64,000 nucleotides of DNA from Mytilisepta virgata (lineage: Eukaryota > Mollusca > Bivalvia > Mytilida > Mytilidae), in contig CM051519.1 in NCBI GenBank assembly GCA_028015205.1, positions 88,929,539 to 88,993,538 on the forward strand. Direction: 5' to 3'. Shown in pieces: positions 13,401 through 25,400 of this stretch. Position 1 is the stretch's first letter. The number at the start of each line of letters is the position of its first letter. Under the pieces are notes generated by a model. The model saw only the letters and a list, made by a program, of their open reading frames with translations, was not told the origin of the DNA and searched no databases. The translations under genes and the position numbers were made by a program.

Positions 13401-16400
13401 CAGTCAAATAGCCCAAGGTTTTAGACACAAATATCTTTCCATGTTGAGTCTCCATTTTGGCAAATAGGCCATTTATAGCTTCTCTGACAGTCTGGTACAA
13501 TTGAATGTTTGACATATCCATATATGATGTCCATTTTGAAGCTTCTAAGAAACAGAGATTCAGGTAAAGAGGAAGTTGACACTGCTCATATGCCTCTAGA
13601 AGCAAGGATTCCTGTGCAGATGTCAGCTTCCTTTCCTTCTTCTTCAACCAATAGTCAAGAATCATAATGACATCCTGTTTGGGAATTTTGTTTACTGGAA
13701 TAAAATGATCTGCTGGAACTTTGTTCTGAAAGTAAATAATAAAATCATTTTAAAATTCTAATGATTAACAAAAAAAAACCAAGTTTATATGTTATGTAAA
13801 TCCTATGAGATGGATGTTTTATATTACCAACACATTAAAATATGCTATGAATTAAAGAAATGTAATTTAATTCAAATGCCAGTCTGTGAGAATTAGATGT
13901 TCTGGCTTTTAAATATGAACCATAAATATACATATTTAAGTGTGAATAACCACAATGGCATTTAAAGCAATAATTGTTTCTGTTTGTTAAAATTTTAAAA
14001 GCATATAATTATATGCAATTGAAATCTGGTATAAATTTTTTTTACAATTAATGAAAAGACTAACTGAGTGAATATACATTTAGTAGTTTGCATGAAAAAT
14101 CTATGTACAAATTATTCTGAAGGAAAATACTGAATTTCAAAGTAATTTAAAGAAATTACTTTCAAATTTGGAAAAGCTTCATATTTGGCATCTTCTAATG
14201 TGGAAACAACAAATCGAACATTTGACTTGAGAACTTCTGGTATCCACATAACAGTTCTTGCATTGTATGAAGTATCCAGCTGATCTAAAGAATCCAGTAC
14301 GATAACTAATGGATCAGTGACCTGTTTTAATGTCTCCCTAAATACTATCTCCACTTCCTGAAAGCTCTGTAAATAAACCAACAAGGATAATACTTCAGGC
14401 AAAATTTTAATTTTCATCTAAACGGTATGTCATTGTCACAAGAGGGGAAATTTTGCCTCATTTGTTCTATTTTTATCTGTACTACCAATTGTAAATGAAT
14501 AACTCTTAAAATAAATCTGATTTTGAAGATCTGAAAAAACGTCACTGCTCAAGTTTAGTATATTTTGGAGGATTTCCTGTTAATGTGCTTGTCCTCATTC
14601 ATGATTCAGATATTTTTCAATTTTGGACATATTGAATAGTTCCAAACATGTTCAATACGTTATACAGTTGACTCTTAAAATTTTAACACATTTCAAACAA
14701 ACAAAAATAACTCAAGAAAAACTGTCTGGTCCCTGTGGGTTCAATGAGAAATACATACTACTGTATATAAATTATACAAATCTCCTTCCTCAGTTATAAG
14801 GATGATAAAAACTTTTTTTTCTAGAGATTCCAACTTTCTTTTAATCATATACAAGAGTGGACACACAAAAATGTCTCGCCTGTCGTGTATTTCTAATGAA
14901 AGTAAATGCTATCAGACACATTGCATACAGTATTCGAAAAACAGGCCAAAACACAAAAACTTAACTATAACCACTGAACCATGAAAATGAGGTCAAGGTC
15001 AGATGACACCTGCCAGTTGGACATGTACACCTTACAATCCTTCCATACACCAAATATAGTAGACCTATTGCATACAGTATTCGAAAAACAGGCCAAAACA
15101 CAAAAACTTAACTATAACCACTGAACCATGAAAATGAGGTCAAGGTCAGATGACATCTGCCAGTTGGACATGTACACCTTACAATCCTTCCATACACCAA
15201 ATATAGTAGACCTATTGAATACAGTATTCGAAAAACAGGCCAAAACACAAAAACTTAACTATAACCACTGAACCATGAAAATGAGGTCAAGGTCAGATGA
15301 CACCTGCCAGTTGGACATGTACATCTTACAATCCTTCCATACACCAAATATAGTAGACCTATTGCATACAGTATTCGAAAAACAGGCCAAAACACAACAA
15401 GATCTTTGGTTTTATGATCAACAAAATACTTTTTCTCAAATAGATTATATACATAATCATGTAAGTTTTGTATCAATTATCTTAGGTATGCCATTCGAAG
15501 AGAAAAAACTAGATGGAACTTTATACACAAAGTTATACTTCTCCCCCCCCCCCTTCCTGTTTGTCTATCCCCTAATTAAAACATTAGTGATCAATCTGAA
15601 AATATGAGGTGGGCAAGTTCTTATATATATGGCGAGTCTAGATATTGCAGTTGCTGAAAAATGGACTGTAAAAGAAAAAAATTGACAAAGTCACTGAACC
15701 ATGAAATTGAGGTCAAGGGCACATGAAAGGTGTCAGACTGGCATGTACCCATACAGATCTTGCTATAAGCCATGTATGATGAGTCTATTCATTGTAGTTG
15801 CTGTAAAATAGACTTTAAAGAAAAAAATTGACAAAGTCACTGAACCATGAAATTGAGGTCAAGGACACATGACAGGTGTCAGACTGGCATGTACCCATAT
15901 AGATCTAGCTATAGACCATATCTGATGAATCTAGTCATTGCACTTGCTGAAATATAAACTTTTGAGGAAAAAATTGACAAAGTCACTGAACCATGAAATT
16001 GAGGTCAAGGGCACATGAAAGGTGTCAGACTGGCATGTACCCATACAGATCTTGCTATAAGCCATGTATGATGAGTCTATTCATTGTAGTTGCAGAAAAA
16101 TGGACTTTAGAAGAAAAAATTGACAAAGTCACTGAGCTGTGAAATTGAGGTCAAGGACACATGACAGGTGTCAGACTCCCATGTACCCATATAGATCTTA
16201 CTATATACCAAATATGATGACTCTAAACATTACAGTTACTAAGAAAGGGACTTGAATGTAAAACTATGTCGCAGATTTTCGAAGTTCACTGAACCGTGCA
16301 ATTGAGGTCAAGGACAAATGACAGGTGTCAGACTGGCATGTACCCATATAGATCTCACTGTAGACCAAATATAATAACTCTAGGTATTATAGTTTCTGAG

Positions 16401-19400
16401 AAAAGGATTTGAATGTAAAACTATGTCGCAATGTTTATGTGGGTATTGAACCATGAAAAAAAGGTCAAGGTCATCTAAAAATGTGCTGCTGAAAAGGTCA
16501 TCACTTCATGCACCTGTGGACCAAAGATGAACATTGTAAGTATTATACTTTAAAAGTTATTAAGGTTTTACAAAAAGTTAACGCCGTCGCCGTCGCCGTC
16601 GCCTTCGCCGTCGCCGCCGGATTGCTATACCTATGTCTCGCTTCCAGCGACTTTCGTCGCAGGCGAGACAATAATAGCTTTATTATTCAAAACTTACTTC
16701 TTTCAATAATCAAGATTACCTTTGGGAAAAGTGGAGTCATGCCTTTAGCTTGTCTGATCTGTTTTGTTATACTTTGCAGTAGGTCCAAAAGATTTGAACT
16801 TTTTGGAGTTGTGCCCAGAAATCTGAAGAAATATAGATTTTTTGTGAATACTTTTAAGACCATTTTGATAATGCAATTACTAGTATTATTTATTACAGAA
16901 AGTAAATGTAAACACTTCAAATCCTTTCTATGGTATGTTGCATCTATCCTCTTGGTTGGCTATACCATTACAAAAGAGCATATGAACTGAAGTAAAGATT
17001 TATCATTAAATAAGCATGTGGGTTCTGCTGGAACATTGAATTCATTCTTGGAACATGTTTACTACACTAAATATAAAGAAAACTTTGTAAGAATCTATGT
17101 CAAGGTGAAATCTGTCTCTTACCTTAAAACTACTGTAGCCTTTCCGTTGAACCATTCAAATGATTGTTTGGCTATCATTGCCATCAGTGAAGTTTTCCCA
17201 CAGCCTGATTCTCCATGAACTACTAAAACACGTTTCCTTTGACTTAATTGGCCCTCTCCGTATTTTTGGTGATTTTTCATGTATCCTTCCACTGCCTATA
17301 ATTTAGCAGTATTAATATCACATCGTACATCAAATAATAAATTTAAATATCATGTTTATTGCATTAAAGTTTGGTGAAAATGACAAAAATATTAAAACAT
17401 GTTCTCTCAGCAAGATTTTTTCAATACTGTCAAACCTGTCTATAAAGGGCACCCGAGAGACCAGAAAAAATGTCCTTTATGAGCAGGTGGCCTTTATACA
17501 AAGGTTAATTTTACATGTTTTTGTTATAGAATGGGACTTTTACACAATGCCCTTTAGAGACATTGATTTGCTACATAGAGGTTCCCTTTAAAGCAGGTTT
17601 GACTGTACATGTATATTCCTACATGAAACTTAAAATTCATCTGTGGCAGCCATATCTTAATAGGCACACAATTAGTCACTGATATCATTCTGAAAAAATA
17701 AATATTTTATTTGAATGATTTCTGCCAACTGCTTTGTGTTGGCCCTGTGGCATAAAAAAATCAGAGTAAAATTGAAGACTGAAGACAGACACCAAGTGAT
17801 GGAAATACATGTAGGTCACATGACCCTATAATAATGAAGAGCCAAATTTGTTAAAATATAAATTCTACATACATCTAATATATCTTTTCTGCCTTGGAAA
17901 TCTTCACATTTGGATCTACAAAATAACAAATGCTGTTTACATTCTTCTCTAATGGAATCAGCTGTTTTTTTCTTCCCTGTAGCCAAAACTGGGTCAATCA
18001 TCTGTTTCAGTTTCTCTTCGGTATCAACAGCAATCTTGTCCAGGTAATCACTATGGTCTTTAATAGTTGGATCTATACCTTAAAACGTATATCAAATTTG
18101 TACTATTTTCTTTTACCCATTACCCATATAATGTATGGGAATTCTTCAATAATCTGAGGTAAGAATAGAAATCCTTGTCCCTTATATTCTGGACTAAATA
18201 TTTCCTGTTATGGATGTTCACTTTGGGAATTCCTTATATTTATTCAAAATTTTATCATTTCTACCAAAATTGAAGCTTTTTTCATCATCATTATTACAAT
18301 TATGTCATCTTTTATACATACTTCTGAAAATTAATGAAGACCTATTATTGATTGACACAAGATTTATATACAAAAGGGACTTGACATAAAGGGTACTTCA
18401 AATAATTCTAAAGATTATATGAACTGGCCACTTTTCAATCAAATATTTATTGCCTCCTTTTAAATCTTACAATAACTGTACTAATATAAGTCCTTTTATA
18501 TAATAACACAGTCATATGCATAGTTAGAAATAATGATAACTAATATATGATAAATCAAACAGAGGGGAATTTCCCAGTAGAATAAACATAAAAATATGTT
18601 CAAGAAACCAAAAAAATTTAAGACCAATTTGAGACTGAACAGCAATATTTTCGTTTGATCAATAATCATACCTTTTCCATGCCATTTTATATCATAGGAC
18701 AAAATGTTATCTTTAGGAAGTTTATCTTCCATGTCAGATTTTAAGTCCAGTATTAATTTTTTCACCATCTTCAAATTTGCTGCTGAACCATTACATTCTA
18801 AATGCATAAAACAATTAATGATTAATCTATATGCAAATATAAAACCATTAAAAATAGTGAAACTTTAAATATACTGTTTACAAATATGAACAAAAGAAAA
18901 CAATTATTCTAATAAAAGATATAGAATATAATGAAATATTAAAACAATTCATCAATTAAAAGTTATAGTTTATATGAAAAAGTTCACAGATATTAAGAGT
19001 TGATCTAAATAAAATATTCACAATTTTTAACTAAATGAATGTGTATTTTTGTACTATCTAACATGCACTATATAGTTACTTCATGACTGATTCATGTTTT
19101 GATTAATATTAAATATTATTACCCTTTTACATGTATGTTTTATTAGAACATGTGTGCACACTATATTTTTTACTATTTTATCCATTATGCTCTGATAATG
19201 AAGCATTTGGGTCATTAAGGAATCGTGCACAATCACGAAATCTGTTGTCCAGGTCAATAGTTAAGGTTTTTATTGATCGGTAATTGAGGTATTCAGATTA
19301 ATGATAGTTGTTGGCAATTGCAAATTTACTGCCTGAAGTAATATTTAGGGTGATTTATTTGAATCGTTTGAATTTGACTGAATTTTAAATTCATTCAGAA

Positions 19401-22400
19401 AGTGACAACGTAAAAAAGAGAAAAATCCACTTCTTAACTCACAAGGATTGCAAATTTTCCTGATGAATGTTGGTGTTTCTCTGTCATTACTCTAGCTTCT
19501 TACAATTATAACATATGGCCAATTTCACTAAACTTCCGAATAAACCCAATACAAAATTCCTCTAACATCAATTAACATTCAATTTTGCTGGTTTTAAAAG
19601 TAATAACAGCAAAGCATAGAAACTCGTTTTTCAATTAATCTACATGCATTTTGTTTTTGTCAATAAAAACATCCTGCAAAGAAAAACTGAATTTGAAAAC
19701 CTCTTCAACACCAATGTATCATACAGTAATACATATTTTATAACAGATATATGAACATACAAATTTATGTTAGCATTCAATATCCCCTTCAACTGTTAAC
19801 ACAACAATGCCAAATTAAGCATCATGCTAGCATACAGTCATGTAACTTACAATTAATCTACATCAAATTCTGACCCTGTGAAATTGATTAAAAGAACAGA
19901 TCACAATTTAAACAAATGAATTTGAAATGTTTAATTTATAAAAATGAAAAAGGTTACAATACAAAACACAAATATTTTTTCTGATCAACATTGCAAAGTA
20001 CAATAAATCATTATAATAAATGTTTTCCTTCCTAATGAACTTAATTTCAAAGAAATATTATACTCCAACTTCATTTAAACACCTAACACATGAAAAAGGC
20101 AAAACAAATTTCTTTTTTTTTCCACTAAATAAAGAGTGATGAATATAATATTCTTGTTCACAAATTGATTCTGAAAGTGGTTGTATATACTCAATCTACT
20201 TTATTATATTTACAATAACGTTTTTCTTTCTTGTTGTATTTCATTATGTTTGTCACAAATCGTATTGCATGATTTAAATGATTTGATTTATATTACACTC
20301 TTACCTTATTACACACTATTCCATGATAACAAAATCATTTCACTAATCAAAGTTTAAAAAAAAAATTATTTTGTATATTCCAGTTTTTAACAGATGTACA
20401 TGTATAGAGTACATTACATACCCATAAATCTGGAGACATAATAAGATGGTTCCTGTTCCTGTATGTCACTGATGTTACGTTTCAACCAAATGCATTTTTT
20501 GCCAACATCCTGATTTGCTTTCAACAATCCATGCATAATTTCATTATGAGTAACTGTAGAATATAAGTTAACATTCCTTAGAACTTTTGATTTGGTTTTT
20601 AATGGGTCAACCAAAAGCTTTAATTCAGTAGTCTTGTTATAAAAACTAGAATTACATTGTAACAGGTAATTTACATTTTCAAATTAACGAAACTGTTATT
20701 TTGTCAACTCTGGTATGTTAAATACTTAAATTTCTTGTTGCTAACATCATCAAACTCAGATCAAAATAAAATACACAAAAGGGAAGTCAATTTGTATATT
20801 TCATTCTCTCTTAAACATACTTGATATTTTCATTTTATGTGCATCTTCTGGTGACAAGGCTTTGTCAGCTGCCAGCACAAAAGCTTCCAGCATTGTATCA
20901 CTCTCTTCCCACCATGCTGCTCTGGCTTTTCCTTGCTTTTCCTTATCATTGTTAAGAATGAAGTCTGGAAAATGGGTGCTGACTGGCTGAAGTACATATT
21001 TTGCTGGAACATTATTTTCATCTTTAACATACCATCTGACAATGAGAAAACATTTGTGTATATATCTCAAGTATACAGAATTTTGTTTAAGCTGTAAAAG
21101 CAACAAACTCAGGCCTACTTTATGGATTGTTTCTATAATCATCTGACAATCACAACAAGCCTGCCTGTTTTTACCAAGCTCAGGCCTACTTTATGGATTG
21201 TTTCTATAACCATCTGACAATCGCAACAAGCCTGCCTGTTTTTACCAAACTCAGGCCTACTTTATGGATTGTTTCTATAACCATCTGACAATCACAACAA
21301 GCCCGCCTGTTTTTACCAAACTCAGGCCTACTTTATGGATTGTTTCTATAACCATCTGACAATCACAACAAGCCCGCCTGTTTTTACCAAACTCAGGCCT
21401 ACTTTATGGATTGTTTCTATAACCATCTGACAATCACAACAAGCCCGCCTGTTTTTACCAAACTCAGGCATACTTTATGGATTGTTTCTATAACCATCTG
21501 ACAATCACAACAAGCCCGCCTGTTTTTACCAAACTCAGGCCTACTTTATGGATTGTTTCTATAACCATCTGACAATCACAACAAGCCCGCCTGTTTTTAC
21601 CAAACTAATACCAAGATTTTTGTGTTGAAAAATTCAGTTCACAAATCTTATCAATGTAAATCACGTGTAGTCAATTTAGTTACTTAATCTGACATAACCA
21701 TCACTTCTTATACATACACAGTATATGTTGTCTTTAGTATCACAGACAGGATAGATTATCAGTTATCTACATTTATAGCCGGGGTAGTGAGATTGTACCC
21801 TGAAGCACTGGTCTTCTACAATATAATATTAAAATAAATAAATGTGTGTCAACTAAAGCAGAGAGAACACAAATAAGATATCATAATGTGGTAACCAGAA
21901 TATTTAATGAGCAGGGGGGCCTGGGTTTTTAACTGACCCCCTTTAACCAATTAACTGCCAATCTTTATTCCAAAGAAGGGATAATAATACTGCATGATAT
22001 ACAAAATGAATGGCTTCCATACTTACTTTGAAAACAGTTGCCTCTGATCGCTGATATCTACATATTTGTATACTTTGTTAAATGTTTCCACATCAACCTC
22101 TCTTGGTAATGTTCTGTATCCATATTTATGTGATAAAAGAGTCTGAAGATAAAAATAATACTTTAAACAATTGTTATTAGTACTCTGTCAATAAACATCA
22201 AAAGCTCAATTAATTAATTTAAGCCGATGCTGACAATATTTTCAGAGGGGTTACAATATACTCCGTCACCCTCTTAGAAATTTGTTATTTATTTTATTAT
22301 ACTGAATGTCTTGAATTTTATGAACAGGAGACAGTATAAAATACCACCCGCTGTATCTTTCCAGCGGGTGATCGAGTAGAATACCACATTCTTGTAAACC

Positions 22401-25400
22401 AATGAAAATACATTAAAAGTAGATTGATTGATTGATTGTTGTTTAACACCGTAAGGACAGTATTGCAGCCATACCACGGCGAAAACTGATTAGAATATGA
22501 TTGTATTAAAACAAATAGTATATAAAATGGATTGACTATTTACAAATAAAAGAAAGGAGTAAACAGTAAAACAAGTATCACAAACTTTTTAAAAAAAAAT
22601 CGAACAGCGTTCCAAAGTCCCCCACCGCTAGAGCATCAGAAACCCTTGGACAAGTGAAACATAACAAAATTTTCTCAAAGAGAGAGAATAGAAGGACAAA
22701 CAATTTGTGGTTATTTCTAAAGTTTTTTTACAAGTTAATGAGTGGTATGAAGACATTTATACAATACGGGTATAGTGTTGAAATCTTATTTTACCATGTG
22801 TATTGAGAATTTATACAAATGTACATTTACTCCTTTTCAATAAACAGAAATGCTTTGATCAAAAGTATTCCGCCTAACAAACTCTTAAAGACAGTATTTT
22901 TCAATTTTATAAGTTTCGATAGGAGTTTATGTATAAAACCTCCCTTTAGGTCCAAGTGTATAAATATTATTCCAATGCAAGGAGAATATAAATTTTCTAG
23001 AACACTTAGATGAACATTTTGTCAATTTTCAAAGTTATTAAGGGGCATAACTCCTACAAAAATATTTCGACATGACTCATCTTCGAACTCCCTTGAGGTA
23101 TCATTGAGTTAAAGCTACTGTATAAATATTATCCAAATCGGTCAAGAAATAAATTTGCTAGAGCGCTTACATGAAAATTTTGTCAATTTTCTAAGTTATT
23201 AAGGGACATAACTCCTACAAAAATATTTCGACATGACTCATCTTCGAACTCCCTTGAGGTATCATTGAGTTAAAGCTACTGTTTAAATATTATCCAAGAA
23301 ATAAATTTGCTAGAGCGCTTACAAGGTGGACGGACGGACAGACGGACGGAAGCACAGACGGACGCCCGGCATTACCATATCCCCATGCATCGCGTTGCGG
23401 CGGAGGACAAAAAATACAATGACACTATCACAGGCACATTAAAAGTAGAGAAATTTACATAAAGTATAATAAAACTAAATAACTGATTTCAGAATCATCA
23501 TCAATTAAACCGAACCTTTAAAAAGTTGTAAAATGGTGGCATTTAACTTCTTGAATGGACTTTTGAACTGACAAATCTATTTATACTAATTATGCATTCT
23601 TTGTTCATATCAAAGCCTTATTTTTCATCTGTATGCTCTGCATATTCTGTGTGTCATATGAACCAACAATTCTATTAATACTAATTATGCATTCTTTGTT
23701 TATATCAAAGCCTTATTTTTCATCTGTATGCTCTGCTTATTCTGTGTGTCATTTGAACTGACAAATCTATTAATACTAATTATGCATTCTTTGTTTATAT
23801 CGAAACCTTATTTTTCATCTGTATGCTCTGCATATTCTGTGTGTCATTTGAACTGACAAATCTATTAATACTAATTATGCATTCTTTGTTTATATCAAAG
23901 CTTTATTTTTCATCTGTATGCTCTGCATATTCTGTGTGTCATTTGAACTGACAAATCTATTTATACTAACTATGCATTCTTTATTTATATCAAAGCCTTA
24001 TTTTACATCTGTATGCTCTGCATATTCTGTGTGTCATTTGAACTGACAAATCTATTTATACTAATTATGCATTCTTTGTTTATATCAAAGCCTTATTTTT
24101 CATCTGTATGCTCTGCATATTCTGTGTGCCATTTGATCTGACAAATCTATTTATACTAATTATGCATTCTTTGTTTATATCAAAGCCTTATTTTTCATCT
24201 GTATGCTCTGCATATTCTGTGTGTCATTTAAACCAACAAATCTATTAATACTAATTATGCATTCTTTGTTTATATCAAAGCCTTATTTTTCATCTGTATG
24301 CTCTGCATATTCTGCATGTCATTTGAACTGACAAATCTATTTATACCAACTATGCATTCTTTGTTTATATCAAAGCCTTATTTTACATCTGTATGCTCTG
24401 CATATTCTGTGTGTCATTTGAACTGACAAATCTATTTATACTAATTATGCATTCTTTGTTTATATCAAAGCCTTATTTTTCATCTGTATGCTCTGCATAT
24501 TCTGCATGTCATTTGAACTGACAAATCTATTTATACTAATTATGCATTCTTTGTTTATATCAAAGTCTTATTTTTCATCTGTATGCTCTGCATATTCTGT
24601 GTGTCATTTGTTTTCTATATGTTGATTAAAAGTTTGATAGAAAAAAATCTGTGTATTTCCAAGATGACAACAGGATTCACCACTGCTAGAAATCATACAA
24701 AATCCGTATTTTTTAACATCACAATTTAAAAAGTCATTTCCATTAGTTCAAGTGTTGCTGAGGTTCTAACATCAATATGTACCGGTAAATGCAGCCAAAT
24801 CTAACGGATAGTCTTTTCACTGACAATAACTAATAGTTTATCAATAGTTTATCAATGGTATAAACAACACAAATTCAAATTTGATCAAACAAGATTCACT
24901 TGTAAATTTTATACAAACCAAGAAATTGGGTCCAGCTGAGTATTTCTGGCAGTTAGCAAGTTCTTCAAGACAAATATCAACTGACATGTGGTCATTGGTA
25001 GCCTCATCTCGAATTCCCCATCTCATGTCAACAATCTGAAATTCAAATCCATTCTGCTGGCAGTAAGCTTTTAAATTTGGGAAAGTCTTTTCCATCAATC
25101 TGTTTCTTTCATACTTTGTATCTGAATTACAAAATAAATAACAAACATGTAAGCTGACATAAAATTGGATATTTTTCAAGTAAAATATATTACATATAAA
25201 TTTATAGCAACAATGCACAATTTGTGATTTCAAATTAGGATGAAAACATAGATAACTAGAACTGTGAGGGGACATCACTAACTATACCCCCCGCTGCTGT
25301 TAATTTAATGAACTAGGGCATCCTTATCATGGTGAATTGTCTCACAATTTCTAAGTCCAACTGGGTATAACTGAGGGAACAAAAGGGTATAAAATTATGG

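Noticed and set aside
16508..16990. 160-codon + strand open frame (MHLWTKDEHCKYYTL...)
   Set aside because: It starts in the GCC/GTC-rich end of a repeat and runs antisense over NWD-like exon 9. No family resemblance.
20554..20614. Extension of NWD-like exon 5 upstream to MVDPLKTKSK
   Set aside because: The frame is open but no acceptor there keeps phase with exon 4 without a stop. The tattctacag acceptor gives the conserved motif.
21110..24609. 71-bp and 95-bp direct repeats as CRISPR-like arrays
   Set aside because: The copies are head-to-tail with no unique spacers, lie in a eukaryotic intron and have no cas genes.
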